NCBI RefSeq assembly: GCF_000226115.1
Contig: NC_016461.1
Coordinates: 3,720,001-3,784,000 of the forward strand
Source of the DNA: Thermothielavioides terrestris NRRL 8126
Taxonomy: Eukaryota > Ascomycota > Sordariomycetes > Sordariales > Chaetomiaceae
Reading direction: 5' to 3'
DNA length: 64,000 nt
In this document: piece after piece, positions 1 through 12,591 of the stretch
Layout: each line of letters opens with the position of its first letter
How positions within the stretch are numbered: the first letter of the stretch is position 1
Made by a program: the position numbers and the translations under genes
Notes under the pieces: generated by a model
The model's database searches: none
Seen by the model: only the letters and a program-made list of their open reading frames with translations
Told to the model about the DNA's origin: nothing

Positions 1-1166
1 ACCGAGAAGAAGCCTGACAGATCCCGAATCTGGAAGGGATTAGCAAACAAATCAGGCAAGTAATGTCAAACGAAGGTCTAGATTAGGGGTGGTGAGCGCG
101 GTTGAGCAACGTGGGTCAGGTCAGACCTACCTGAAGGGGCCTACTTCCCCCCAGCGCGCCGCTGGCCGGTGTGCCAGGTTTGTCAGACCGCGGAGGCGTG
201 CCCGTTCATGCCTGTGGAGGCTGCTCCCAAGGGGCTGGGTCTCGTGTACAAGCCCATCTCCCTGATACTGCCGGGAGTCACCCGGGGGAAGTGGGCGTCC
301 ACAGTGTCCGCTGGGATGCTGCGACGGGCAGGGGAGTCGACTAGGTCGCGCTGCTTGTTGCCGGTGCGACAACAGGTCATCTGCCTCGCCGCAGAGACTG
401 CATCGGCAGCCTGCTTCTCGGGGACGGGCAGCGGAGATTGAAACCGATGGCGAGCTATCGATCGATGACTTCCGCAGCCCAGAACGTTCTTGGGGTCGGC
501 TGTTGTTTAGCACGACCTGGGGGACATCTCCCGTAGGGGCAGCTACTGCGGTTTCTGCAGGCTCCTGATGGCGGTTGCTTGGTGCAACCATTGTTGCATC
601 AAGAGTTGATTGGTTGCTCCCTCGTCTTTCGGAAGTTAACAGAAGCGTGCTCGCCGGGCAGGGAAGGGCGAGAGGGACAATCTTCGGTCCACCGATCCAG
701 CGATTTAGCGATCCAGAAGCTCAGCGGTGCGGTCATAGTTGGCGTGTCGACAACAGATGCTGACCGAGCGGGTGTGACGATTGCGTCTTAGGACCTCCAG
801 TCTGGGATAGGCCCTGCGGACCGCAATGCTTTGGGCCGCGCTGTTGAATCTCAAGCTACAGCCCGACTCTGCTGCGCAGTTGATGTCGCCAACACAAATG
901 AATCTGATATAGAGTGGCTTCAAAGGACACCCGGCCCGTCTGAAGCCCCTCAGGGGAAACTTGCACTGTGCAGATAGTTAAACCACCAACACCGAGTTCT
1001 ATGCCGGCTCCCGTACCCGTGCGGGGGACGTGGACGCCGGGAAGAAAGAAATGTGGGCGGGCATGGCGAAGGAGACGGTAGAAAACGCACAAGACCTCAT
1101 CCATGAGCTCCCAGGCGTTCGAAATGCCTCTGTACTGTCAGCATCCCATAACGGCCCATCCAATGA

Positions 1167-1182
1167 GGGGGGGGGGGGGGGG
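1167..1182. repeat. Poly-G run (G16)
   Basis: Sixteen consecutive G residues in intergenic DNA. The length may be a sequencing or assembly estimate, as homopolymers of this size are error-prone. Confidence 0.9.
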
Positions 1183-3472
1183 TGTCCCGACCTCGGAGCC
1201 GTTGAGGTAACTACCTACCTTACCTACCTAGGAGAGCGCGGCGCTAATGTCTCGGGCTGAGTCCGGTGGGTGAACAAATTAGAGGGGATACCCTGTCTCC
1301 AGCCATCGTGCCCGACATAAGCAACAGACGAGTCCATGGCCCCTGTTCAGTGTTTTTCAGAGCCGACTAGGCGTTGCGCGGTGAGTGCGGGCTATTCATT
1401 GCCTTGGCCATGGCCCCGTTTCTGGCGCATAAGGCCGATCGGTATCTGCCGCGCCAGACAAGTACCTGCTCGTACCGTCCTGTCTCAGCACCTCTCTGAT
1501 GCTACAGGCCGCCGATACGGACCCGGCTGCGCTGCTGCCTGCCTCGATTAGGGAGGTCGCGCGGCCACACACCCCGCCGCACCCGGCGGCAACAAGGGTA
1601 TCCCAATCTCCATCAAGCCGCAAGTCCTCAAGCGCATAGGTAACCAAAGCAGACCTGGAAGGCGAGGAGAAGCTCGTCGGGCAGCAAAAGGGCGCACCCG
1701 AAGGAGCGAGTCCATGACCGATCGGGTGACGGGTTAGCAAAGCCACGGCGCACCCCCTCCCCCTCTTCCTAGCGTGCCTGCGACGCGTGGGCCAAGGCTA
1801 TAGGAGGCGATCGACTGAGACTTCTGACAGGAAGAAATTAAGAGGACCAGTTGCGAGTACCCCGGGGTCTGGCGGACGGGTGCTTAAGGCCTGACAAAGG
1901 CCGGTGAGCGACGCTGCAGGTTTCTCTGGCGCTAGTAGTCTCACTCTCGACGAAGCGGTGTCCTCACATCTCGTACGTAGGTATGTATGGTCGCTTCGTG
2001 CAGAGCGGCATAAACGCATCGGCGAGGCTTGCCAAGGCATCCAGGTGGCCAGGGCAATGAATGTAAGGCGAGCAAAGAGAGAGTCTGCGTATCGCAGGCA
2101 GAGCCAGCCCAGCCCCCAGGGAGGCAGTTACCTACCTTAGTTACCTACTTGAACAGCTTCAACTGGACTGTGTTTGCTGTCTCGCTCCTCACACCCGACC
2201 ACCTTGGGGGAAAGGGGGGTTGGCGTTGGTGCAGCCCACCAATGGTCGCGCACTCGCCCTGTTCAACCGGTGAGCTTAATGACGGCAGGCGTCTGCAAGG
2301 CCACCCTGACGTCAAAAAGTCACTCGCTGGATGCCGCAGGCGACTGGCCTTCGGAGCTGCGCCGCTTCTCGCGCTCGAGTGTCGCGCTGTCCACTCCTCA
2401 TCCGGCGACGGCAAAAGGCGCTGAAGCTTGCATACAACCAGAGACAGGCCCAGGAAGCTGGAAGTCAGAAATCCCACGACCCGAGCCAGGCGAAGAAAAT
2501 AGCGAAAGGCCTCCAGGACCGAGGCAAACTGCACGGAAGACGGCTGTGTACGGTATGAAAGGGGGGTTGGATGAAGTGCCCCTCGAATCGGGCTTGGCAT
2601 GCGGGTGTCCCGCTGCCGGTCAAGCCCGAGCATGCTGTTGCCTGTATCTCTGTGCAATATCCGTAATTTCGTGCTTGCACCAACCGAGGGACAGGCAGGA
2701 CCGACCTTCTCACGGGTCTGCTGTTGCCCTGCAGTGCCGGAAGAGGAAAACAGGTCCTGGCCGTGCCTGCCTCATCCAGTGAGTAGTGAAGTGTAGTCGA
2801 AAAGGTCTAAGTGGGGCCAGTCGTTCAATTGTTGCTTGGTGTGTGGGGCCCGTCGGGACTCGCTCACAAGCGGCAACAACCCCGGGTCGCGAACCCGCTT
2901 GCGCATCGAGAGTGGGCCAAAGTGGAGTCAACGGGCGGATTAAGGAATACACAGTGGTGAATTACTGTAACTTACAGAGTATTCTGCCTGTACACGTCAA
3001 GAAGGAGGAAGAAGTCATTTGCTGCACGGCAGGAGCTTGGCACATAACCCAGGTAAATTACACACTAGATTTCCCCACCATCCCGCAACCTTCGAGGCCG
3101 CATTCGCTGCAATGCTCCGTACTGTACGGAATACAGCAGTTCTCACACCAGGCCCCAACCACGCCAACCTCTGATCGTGGAAAGTGCAGACTGGGCAGGG
3201 CTGCCTCGGGACCAGCACCACGGTTTTGGCCTCTGGTAGTTTCCAGGAAGCCATCCATTTCCCAACTCCGCATCTCCGCGCCTTCTCCCGCACCCAGGTT
3301 TGCCAAGACCTCGAAAGAGCCGCTTGCAGATCCTATACTTCCCAGAACAGGTCGCATCCGAAACCTGCGAGGGCCCGGATCCGCTCTCCAGTCTGAGCGA
3401 CTCCAAAGTGGCTTGATGCCCGGGCACCGGTTGCAGCCTGTATCTCGTTTTGCCCCTTACTTTTCTTCCCTG

Positions 3473-3500
3473 TTTATTTTATTTTATTTTATTTATTTTT
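3473..3500. repeat. TTTTA-type microsatellite
   Basis: An A/T-only simple repeat made mostly of ATTTT units, isolated in GC-rich DNA. No gene feature is attached to it. Confidence 0.85.
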
Positions 3501-6500
3501 ACCGGTCGTCATTGTGGTCGGTAGACGACCTTCGGGGATACTGGGCAGCTGTCGTCGGCGACATCATGGCCTGCCCATGCAAGACCCAACGGCGGCCTCC
3601 CCTGGCGTACTGACTGACAGGTGGTGAGAGGGTGAAACAACGCTGCTCGACCCCAGAGAACCCCATGGTTCGTCTGCCGACGTTACCCTAGAGAGACCAT
3701 TTTCACAGTAGTTCGCCAAAAGAGAGCTGGGGGGTGGCGAGATGAGGTGTCACATGGTACAAGATCTGGGGACCGCAGCAAGATGTGGGCGAGTGTGGTG
3801 AAGAGATGCGCAGTGGACGCCCTGAGGCGTCCGTTGTGTTGCAGTCGACTTGCGCCTCAGCGGCCGCGGCAGCGATCCGGCAGCCGATGAGGGCTTGCAT
3901 GCTGGTGCTGGCAGACAGACAGCCAGCACGACAGACAAACAGTGCGTGATACTGCTTGGCCTGCCGCAGAAACCGATCGTTGGGATCGCGGCCGGGACAG
4001 CAGCATCGCGCCCGCGCCCTGGACCACGAGCAGCCTTGTACTCCACTGCTTGCGTCCGCCTGCCGTCACCGGCCTGGCGACTGGAGGCGCTGCCAGCAAC
4101 GGGCCGATCCGATCTTGCCAGCCGGCGAACCAGAGGTTGACCTCACCCGACTTGTCCTGCATCCGACCTGCGTCCATCGAATTCGACAGCGGGCTTGGAA
4201 CAGGAGACACGGGGATCGCTGCCTGCCACGATGGCTGGGGCCACAGCCGCGCGTCGACCGAACGAGCCTGCTGGCCTCTCCAAAGTACGTCTCAACAGCA
4301 CGCCGGAAAAGCTGAAGCTTCCCGGAAAGCCCCCCTCCCCCCAGCCTCGACAGTATCGCGACTGTGCCCGTGCCTAGATGCGTCTGAAGCTCCTTAGCCA
4401 ATCATCGTGGAATCTGCGCGCGAAGCCACTTGGCGTAACGGCCGAAAGAACATCGGATCTGAAACAACGGGCTTAGCTGCCTTCCTTCCGCCACAGGGAG
4501 GCTTCACGATGCCCGTGTTAAACGTCAGATTGGTGGGTGCTCGGGCGCATCGATTCGAAGCAGACGGGAGCCTGCACAAGCGACCTTTCCCGAATTGTCC
4601 GTTTTCATGCCCCTGCCGGCATTTCCACGCCAGCAGCGCATATCCTCCTGCACCCGGGCGACACGAAGACATTTCACTCCCGCTTCCTTCGAGAAGGCAG
4701 AGGACCCAATGGTACTGCGGTCCTCGACCCATCAGGTCTCTTGCTCCAGGCCATGACAGCAAGGCTCGGATAAGGGATGAGGTCATTGCCTTCTCATTGC
4801 TCACGCGAGGTGGCCAACGCAATCTGTACCGGGGCGTCAGGAGGTTGGGTGCTTGCCAGGCTCCAATTTGCACACCGGGGTGCCGGCAGTCGCCCCCGTC
4901 GTCGAAATGATCCGCCTGCTGCCAGAGCACTTTCTCTATCTAACCCTTCCAGGTTTTCCAGAGGGGGATATGGTATCATCAAGAAGCTGCAGGAGATGGC
5001 CTGCGCCCACATCGTTCAGAAAACGGTTAGCCATCCACCCGCTCACGTGTCGGGTGAAGGGCGAGCCCGCATTCTCGAGTGGGACGACTGCCGGGTGGCT
5101 TTGGCACTGGTTCCGCTGCATGGCTCTGTCGGCCGTTGCCGAAAAGATCCCGTCAGTCCTATAGGACCGACAGCTGGAGAAGCGCCGCAAGGAACGTTCA
5201 GCTCCGCTGTACCCCTGGGATCGCCTTGGACGTGGACTGCCCTGGACATGGCTTGTTCAATACCGTGAAAAGCCTCTCGCCCTTTGTGTGTCAAGCCACG
5301 ACGAATCATTGCGCCTGTCTCCTTGTCCTTTCTTCCAACCTCCACCGCATTTTCGCCGGTCGAGAAGGCGACCGAGACGACATTTTCGGTTGCGGAGGCC
5401 ATGGACCGTCCACTTCGAGTGGAATCTGGACTGGCTATTCATTGTCAAAGCTTGTCATAGTGCTGCAGCTACCCGTTGGTGGGCCATCCCCCGGCTAGGA
5501 CGCATTCCCTTTTTTTTTTCTTTATTTTTCTTTTTCCTGTTATCAGAGCGGATATTTGTACCCTGCTTCAGGGGGCCGTGACGGCAGGGTGCTTGCATAC
5601 CCAGCACATGGGGAAACGAGGACAATGATGCTGCCTATCCAGGGCTTGAGTATCAAATTTCATGCTCAACTGCTGGCTCTCGGAGGCACAGCTCTGACTT
5701 TGCTCCTTGGGAACGCGGCGGGTTGGGCAGTAGCCAGCGCGGCCATGTGATACCCGGTTTGCTTCGCCATCGAGAAAGAAGCGGCAATCATGTGTCGGCC
5801 GCTATCTCTGGGAAAACACAGGTGCCGGCTGGGGCAAGAAGCATTTGTGGCGAGTGGATCGGTTTGCTTGGCCGAGGCACTGGCCCTTACGACGACACGA
5901 ATCCATTGAGCTGCAACTTCAGCGGCTCCTTGCTTTGGCTGTCCAGTGCGGTCCTTTGCCCGACACTGAGTTGGCCGAGGGGGAGTTGCTCTTCCACAAA
6001 CCTGACATGGGGTGGCCTCCGGGCTGACCGATATGTACATGGGAAACGAGGCCGGGAGAGACCGCAATCTAAAGCCCTTCAGCTCTTGCCCGAACGCGCA
6101 TACATACCAAAGCTCTCTCTGACAAGACCTGGATCCTTCTTACTTAAGAGACTGGGGCAATCCAACTCCCCTCCCCATTGCCTGCTCTCTCACCGTTTGC
6201 CTCGAAACCCTGCGCAACCTCGCCTGCCGCGCGGAAGCTTAAGAGGACACAAGAACCCCATATCCAGCTCGTCCATTCTCTTACACGGGCGTTTTAACAC
6301 TCTTCCCCGGATATACTTCCTCCGCAAGCGCCGGACCCACGGGCAATCTGTACTACAGCTCTGTTGCCTGCTGGTCTACGAACGGGCATCGATATTCCCC
6401 CGCCACTGGTGCGCGATTCGATCCAAGCCATCGCGCCACAGACCCCGCGACGCCGTCGTCGACAGCAGCATCACGTAGGTCCAACACCTGACACTATCAC

Positions 6501-7913
6501 GGCGTTCCTTGCATACGAAGCAGTCACGATCCGGCCGTCGTTGTCCGCAACAGTCATCCGCGGCTTCTGGAAGACGACGGAACAGTCTCGGCGAACCAGA
6601 GGGGGGCCGCTGGCCACGAAAACAAACCAATCGAGGCCCACCTCCCACGGCTTGAAAGTAAAGGGGGCAGCTGCTGCTTGCCCTGCTTGCCTACGACAGC
6701 CTGAATCTTCTTCACAGCTCCTGGAGAGAATAGAATCGAGGTAAGCGAAATTCCTGGTTGGCTTTCTTGCATCTGCATTTTGGCCCTTCCGTGTGAACGT
6801 CTTCCCAAGGCAGCCAGCCAGACAAGAGCGGGCCTCACGTCCGGACACCGGGCTTCCCTGCGGCAGCGACAGAGCCTCGAACAAATCAGAGCGATCCTCG
6901 ACGCCTTGGGAACAAATACGGGGTTTGCTACCGCATGCCTGCATACACAGTACTAGCGCAGGTCAGTACGAGGCAGGGACTGGCCTGCGAGTTGGTCCAC
7001 GGAAGCCGGCGAGATTTGACGCATCGGAATTTGGACCCTCGAAGGTTCGACGGCCGCTGGCGTGGAGAACCCGCACTCGGATGCCAGTGGCGTTCTGGTG
7101 ATCTCCGACCTCGTCCGCACACAATGAGACGGCGGCCTAACAAGCGCCTGGGCTTACCATGGCTGATCCCTCCGATAACTACGTTCGCTCCCGCCGCCGC
7201 GAGTTTCTGCCAGAACGGGGGCCGCGCTGGAGTGGTCCGCAAGGTTCCGAGAGAGCTGGTGTTGGGTCAGCATGCTGACAACAGAAGGGGATTTGCCAGG
7301 CGAACGAGAGGCCCAGGGTGCTGTAATCTGTGTCCTTGACATGACTGGGGTCCCTCTGGAGGTCAGTTCAGCCAATCCCGTCTCTGAGACACGCCCGCCC
7401 CCCGGGTATGCACCCTCGGGCAGTTTGGAAAAGGAGAGGCAGGCCGGATCCCCCTGAGCCCTGCAACTGCAAGGCCTGCTTGCAGCGCCCCTCCTCGCCC
7501 GCCCGTCCAATCCCAGGCCCGCCGTCCTGTCGTTGCTTCGGCCGTTTCGCAGCGTTCGGCGCACCCACGGTACCTGGAGCTTGGAGCCTGCTGGCCCAGG
7601 GCGGGCAGGACAGATCGGGCCACCACGGGCCGGGATCTACAGGGCGGTTGAGCTGACCAGCAGCCTCGAGCTAACTACCTGGTATCTTACAGGAACGGGA
7701 AACACTCAGAGCGTTTCTGGCTGCCAGCAGCGACACCTCGCTCCCCGCTGGAGCAGAGGAGCGGCGCATGAATCAACAACTCCCCAAGGTACTGCTCCAT
7801 TTTTCCTTTTGTGGTCCGCGTTTCTAGATGCCATCGCCCTGTCGAGAACAGCAACAACGACTTAGTGGCGAGGAGGGGAGGCCTTGAGCCATTTTGCTGG
7901 CAAACCGAAAGCG

Positions 7914-7921
7914 TATAAATA
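7914..7921 (+). promoter_or_regulatory. TATA-like core promoter candidate (distal)
   Basis: The octamer TATAAATA sits in GC-rich DNA and is followed by pyrimidine- and CA-rich sequence, as at fungal start sites. It lies about 2.6 kb upstream of the NDT80-type start codon. If used, the mRNA would carry a very long leader, possibly spliced, as is common for fungal developmental regulators. This is inference from motif and spacing only. Confidence 0.3.
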
Positions 7922-8235
7922 CGGGGCCTCCGTCTTTCGCAACGCATAACTAGCGGCGGCGGCAGCGGCAAACGACAAACGAAAGACGGGCCCCTGCAGA
8001 GGGTGCGGGCAGCTCCAGGTCAGTGACAACCTCCACAGCCACTCACCACAATTACCATCCCTGCAAGATTTGCACATCCATTGTTTCTCGTCATCTTTGT
8101 CTTCTTGCCCTCGGCCGGACAACAAGGCTGCCGACAGTCTCCGCGGTTCGATAACCATTGCTTTTTCTCATTTACATGATTTCACTCGATCTGCTGTTGC
8201 AATGTCCTCTCAGGGGACGACGAGGCCTACCCAGC

Positions 8236-8262
8236 CTGCTGCTGCTGCTGCTGCTGCTGCTG
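8236..8262 (+). repeat. (CTG)9 trinucleotide repeat
   Basis: Nine perfect CTG units. In one frame they read as a leucine run after a hydrophobic start that imitates a signal peptide, but no conserved protein follows. Better read as a microsatellite in the upstream region of the NDT80-type gene. Confidence 0.9.
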
Positions 8263-8410
8263 CTACGCGCAGAGGTGCAGCTTGCTGCGGACTCATCGAA
8301 ATGGCCTCGATTCCAGGGCGCCGAGCTCGCTGATGCGTTGTGGTCGAGCCCCGAAGCACAGCCAATGTCAGCCGCCGGAGCCCCCCTCATTCATTGTTTG
8401 GAAAATCAAG

Positions 8411-8453
8411 AAAAAAAAAAAGGAAAAAAAAAAAAAAAAAAAAGAAAAAAAAA
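8411..8453 (+). repeat. A-rich tract (A11-GG-A20-G-A9)
   Basis: A 43-base, almost pure A run on the plus strand in the upstream region of the NDT80-type gene. Such dA:dT tracts often exclude nucleosomes in fungal promoters; that role is inference here. Confidence 0.85.
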
Positions 8454-10373
8454 TGGGGGCAGTCCCAAGTAGTGGCCGAACGGGGAGCACATCCTCAACG
8501 TCGAGCAAACCGGCCCAGATAACCCAAGGTTGCATCCCGAATGCAAAGCTGCAGAACCCAGCGACCGCTACTGCTGCTTTCGTTGTGAATGCTTGCCTTC
8601 TGGCCTCACGCTCGTGGCCGGCTCCAAGTGGCACGCATGTATGGATTCAGTACCCCTGCAGGTGCAGCGGTACCTGGTTGTACTGGATGTACATTCATAC
8701 ATACAGATGCGCCTCCATGGACGCTGGCCCGCGAGTGTCCCAGGCTGCCCCGTTCAAGGCAGAGAGGCAGTGAGCCACAAGTCGCGCGCAGCCGGCCGGT
8801 ATCAGAGCAGCAAAACGGCAGCGGCAGAGCAAACAGCATAATTTTTTCTTATTATTATTATTTCCTACGCCTCGCCCGCTGGCCTTTCCGTCCCATTCAA
8901 CAGCCCCTCTCTTTTCATTCGCCTCGCCCCCGCTGCTCTTTCTGCTCGCGCTTTTCTTTCCTTTTGCGCGCCTCTCAGCCATCCACTCTCCTGGGCCCCT
9001 CAAGGCACGCTGATGAGGCCGGTCACCGGTCTGCAGCCCGTCACTAAATTGCGCGCAACAGGTTTCATTTTCACCGCCGTACCGCCGCTCGCCGGTCTCT
9101 CCTCGGCACGCCGCCGGAAAATGCCCCCCGTCCAGCGTCCCTCGGCTTAAGAGGACATAACCCTTTCGGCGGCAGCCGCATCTTTCCTTGCTCCTCTGGG
9201 AGGGGGCAAGGGACGACACCCTGCGGCCTTTGCAACCCTGCTACGACGCTTTGACAGCGGGAGAAAAAAACAAGGATAGAAGTCGGCTGGAGAAGTGAGA
9301 ACATGGCCAGATTGCTCTAACAGGTGCGTTGTTTATAGCAGGATTTCGTCGAGCCCTCGCCGCCCTCTGGCCCCGGGCTGGACTACCTCGATATACCGGC
9401 GCCGACTGACATGTGGTGCGTATGCTCCTGTTTTTCCTCTCATTGGTTTCTTTGTCCAGTACAGTACCCGAGCACCCTGGAGATCAACCGGGGTCGTTTA
9501 GATGCCTGCTTTCCATCCGCACTTACACCGTTTTAATTCCCTGCATTGGGCCCTGGAACAGGGCCCTCCCACCTCCTCCCTCCCCCCTTCTGGGGCACAC
9601 CCTCTTCCTCGCCACGAGATCCCAGATCTGTGTGCAAGTGCAAAACATCCCGGCAAGCGGCCGCTTTATACTTTATTTTTCCTCTATGCCCCCCGTCTCC
9701 TAAGGTCCGCCGCAGCCTCCTGCGAGCAATTGCGCTCTTCTTTTTCGTGGTGCGTCGACACTCCTGCTGCCGTTGTTTTCCTGGCTTCTTCCTGGCGATC
9801 GCAGCGGCTTGTGAGACATGGGTGGTGCTTGGTCCGGCGTGGTGCGTGCTACCGAGGATCGACCGCCAGTGAGCCTGGCTCCCGCGCCGTTGCCGCATGC
9901 GCCATGCTCGCTCTTCCGATTGCTCCTCAAGACTGCTGCTGCGGACCACCCCCCTCCCCTGCAAAACACCTGTGCACCGGTATGACGGGTGCCTCCCACC
10001 CCCCGGTCCGACCGCCAGCACTTGGCGTTGCACAGGAAGAGCAGTTGGAAGCACAGGGTGTTGGAAGAGGAGCACTGGGGCGTGGTCAAAAATTATAAAA
10101 TTATACAGATTACACGCCCCTCCGCATGCACACGCACACACCCCCCCTACTTCCCTTCCTTTTCGCACCTCGATCCGCCCCCCTCCCCACTCCGCGCAAA
10201 GCGCTGGAGCATGGGCTAGTTGCTGACCCGGATGATGCGCCGACAGCTTTACTCAGGGCTCTACCACGTCCCTATCGACAATAGAAACGCCGGCCCAGCC
10301 TGCCTCATATCTAAGCCTGATCCCACCGGTCCCTCAGCCGCCCGTGACCCCCTACTCCCCCGAGGGAGGCCAC

Positions 10374-10380
10374 TTTTATA
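10374..10380 (+). promoter_or_regulatory. TATA-like core promoter candidate (proximal)
   Basis: TTTTATA lies about 112 bases upstream of the start codon at 10,492 and is followed by a C/T-rich run, the usual setting of a fungal transcription start. It competes with the distal candidate at 7914. The two may be alternative promoters. Confidence 0.3.
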
Positions 10381-10491
10381 CTCCCGCTCCCCCCGTCTTC
10401 CCCGGCCTCGACGTTAGGCCTCGACTGGGCTCTCAGTAGGTGGCACTTGTTAAGACACACAACTTGCTTGTCGTAATGATCTCTCTGTCCC

Positions 10492-12093
10492 ATGGCGCAC
10501 CCGTTCCTCCCAGCTGCTTACAGCCATAGCAGTAGCACGGCCGGCCAGGGCATGGCACATGCCCATCGGTCGACGACATTGCCGCACCCAGGAACCCATC
10601 TGAGCGCGCGAGAGCTCTACTCCTCCGCGACGCCGGCGTTCAGGAGACCGGACCACCACATCCCGCGGTCTCCGCCCTTCTCGAGCATACGACGCCACAA
10701 CCCGCTCTCGCCGACCAGCAGCCCGGCCGGGTACGGATCGCTCAAGATGGACGCGGGCTACCCGGGGTCCAAGAACCAACAAAACATCCCGCCAATGCTC
10801 TCGATGACGTCGCTCGGCCACCTCTCGTATGGCGACGCGGCGGCGACCTCCATCAAGGTGGACATCAACGGCGTCATCGACAAGGGCTTCTTCGTGGCCG
10901 ACAACGAGTGGACGTGCTACCGGCGCAACTACTTCTCGTGCGTCTGCTCTTTCTCGCTGACGCCCCTGATGCACAACACGCCCATCCACTTCCTGCCCAC
11001 GGGCGCCACGCAGGCGTACAACGTGTACGAGTTCGCCATGTGCATCTCGGCCGTCGTGTCGGACAACGACAGCCACACGATCGACCTGGTCCAGCACACG
11101 CCGAAGCGGGACAAGGGGCCGATCGCCAAGCCCGAGAAGGTGCGGCTGTCGCCCAAGCCGCCGCAGGCCAGCCACCACCCGCTGACGAGCCTGTACGCGA
11201 GCCCGGACGGCAGCCTGGGGTCGTCGAGGTACGAGCAAGGGTTCGGGCAGCCGCAGCAGAGCTCGGCGCCGACCGAGTACACGTTTGAGCGCATCCAGTT
11301 CAAGCAGGCGACGGCCAACAACGGGAAGAGGAGGGCGGCGCAGCAGTACTACCACCTTATCGTCGAGCTCTGGGCCAACGTGGGCCAGCCAGGGGGCGCA
11401 GACCAGTGGGTCAAGGTGGCGTACCGCAAATCGGCAAAGATGATTGTGCGCGGCCGCTCCCCCGGCCACTACCAGTCGGAGAGGAGAGGAAGCACGAGCA
11501 GCGGGCCTGGCGGCTCCGGCGGCGGGAGCATCGGCGGGGGCGGATACGCGGGCATGCTCGGGCCGAGCGAGTACTCGACCGGCTCGTCGATGCTGGGCGG
11601 CGGCGGCGGCGGCGGCGGGTACGGGCAGCAACACTACGACCCGCGCTCCGGCGGCGGCTACGGCGGCACGCGGCACCACCACGAGCTGACGATGGAGCCC
11701 ATGATCTCGGCCGAGGACGTCAAGGCGATCACGGACACCAAGGGCTACCAGTACTACCCGGCGACGCTCTACGAGGGCGAGCAGGACCCGCGGCACCAGC
11801 AGCAGCAGGTCGAGCTCTTCTCGCACCACCACGGCCGCCCCGACGTGTCCTCGGAGAGCGCTGGCGGCGGCGGCGGCGGCGGCGGCACCACGGCGAGCTC
11901 GATGAGCGGCGCCGCCTTCGACCCCACCAAGGTCAAGTCGGAGCTTGAGAACGGGCTGCCGAGCCTGTTCTACCCGGCCGGGCCGTACTACTCGCAGCGC
12001 TGCGGCCGGTTCGAGGGCAAATCGACCTCGGCCGGCCAGTACCCGGCCCTGATCCCGCCGCCGTCCGGCACCACGACGATGAGCATGACCTGA
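10492..12093 (+). CDS. NDT80/PhoG-family transcription factor, VIB-1/XprG-like
   Basis: A 533-residue protein in one open frame. Residues 1-100 are Ser/Pro/His-rich and probably disordered. Residues about 104-325 fit the Ndt80 (PhoG-type) Ig-fold DNA-binding domain: a conserved block with NGVIDKGFF and WTCYRRNYFSC (126-150), then YHLIVELWANV (287-297) and the closing KMIVRGRSPGHY (316-327). The tail has Gly-rich tracts (about 335-395 and 463-471) and a tyrosine-rich end containing CGRFEGK. In fungi this family includes VIB-1 of Neurospora (heterokaryon incompatibility, protease secretion, carbon response) and XprG of Aspergillus (response to starvation). The N-terminal block SMTSLGHLSYGD before the domain and the overall architecture make VIB-1/XprG the best guess, but an FSD-1-type paralogue is not excluded. 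The start is the first ATG after an in-frame TGA at 10,477-10,479. A 5' intron ending near the TTACAG at 10,518-10,523 could move it. GC-rich third positions and lack of RIP show a living gene. It has no operon partner and stands alone in a large gene-free region. Confidence 0.88.
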   Translation: MAHPFLPAAYSHSSSTAGQGMAHAHRSTTLPHPGTHLSARELYSSATPAFRRPDHHIPRSPPFSSIRRHNPLSPTSSPAGYGSLKMDAGYPGSKNQQNIPPMLSMTSLGHLSYGDAAATSIKVDINGVIDKGFFVADNEWTCYRRNYFSCVCSFSLTPLMHNTPIHFLPTGATQAYNVYEFAMCISAVVSDNDSHTIDLVQHTPKRDKGPIAKPEKVRLSPKPPQASHHPLTSLYASPDGSLGSSRYEQGFGQPQQSSAPTEYTFERIQFKQATANNGKRRAAQQYYHLIVELWANVGQPGGADQWVKVAYRKSAKMIVRGRSPGHYQSERRGSTSSGPGGSGGGSIGGGGYAGMLGPSEYSTGSSMLGGGGGGGGYGQQHYDPRSGGGYGGTRHHHELTMEPMISAEDVKAITDTKGYQYYPATLYEGEQDPRHQQQQVELFSHHHGRPDVSSESAGGGGGGGGTTASSMSGAAFDPTKVKSELENGLPSLFYPAGPYYSQRCGRFEGKSTSAGQYPALIPPPSGTTTMSMT

Positions 12094-12591
12094 CCTGACG
12101 AGTCCCGACCCCCCGACCGAACGGAAAACGAAAACGAACAGCGCCGCGCGCGCCGCCGCCTTGTCATTTCATCCAAGTTACCAGCCACGACGATTACAAA
12201 TGTTTGTCAGTTTCAACCTACCGGACCACACCAACACGACGTCTTCACATCTGCGATGCATTTACGACTAGGACAGGCACTGAGTGGGGAACAAAAAGAA
12301 CGGATTTGGGAAAAAGTCACGTCGGGGAAACACTCACTCGCACAGCACACACACAACAACGCTGAAAGGAAGCAACGGAAAAGTTTGCCACGCTCGGGCC
12401 GGGATTTGGGAACCGGGAAGCAGGAGGTGAGGGCATAGGCACTATCACGCATCTTGTCATGGCCGTCCTTTCCCCCCTTTCTTTTTATTTTCTCCCCTCT
12501 TCGTTTCTTGTTTCTCGCGTTTCGTTTCCAGCACAAACTGTACGTACAACCCCCTAGATCGGGGCGGAAGGGCTTGCAAGGGAATGGAAAA

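Larger units (their letters stand above)
1..7913. other. GC-rich intergenic DNA, no recognisable gene
   Basis: This stretch has many short overlapping open frames on both strands (longest about 250 codons, 5723-6478 +), but none gives a recognisable domain, signal peptide or conserved motif. Most are explained by high GC content and few stop codons. It holds a G16 run, an A/T pentamer repeat near 3473-3500, pyrimidine tracts (5507-5537) and short ACCTACCT-type repeats (1210-1230, 2127-2150). It lies upstream of the NDT80-type gene and could contain regulatory DNA or non-coding transcripts. I see no decisive signal for either. Confidence 0.55.
7922..10373 (+). other. Upstream region / possible long 5' leader of the NDT80-type gene
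   Basis: No convincing gene. The region is rich in CT tracts, CTG and A-rich simple repeats, and short upstream ATGs such as the frame at 8158-8472, whose leucine run is only the CTG repeat. A second A/T cluster (ATTATAAAATTATACA) lies near 10,090. It may be promoter, spliced leader or both; RNA data would settle it. Confidence 0.4.

Noticed and set aside
5723..6478. 251-codon plus-strand frame
   Set aside because: No recognisable domain, and its composition is like the neighbouring non-coding frames.
8158..8472. Small secreted protein with a leucine-rich signal peptide
   Set aside because: The leucine run is only the (CTG)9 repeat, and the C-terminus is the A-rich tract read as lysines.
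10450..11832. 460-codon minus-strand frame
   Set aside because: Shadow of the GC-rich NDT80-type gene; Arg/Val/Ala-biased with no domain.
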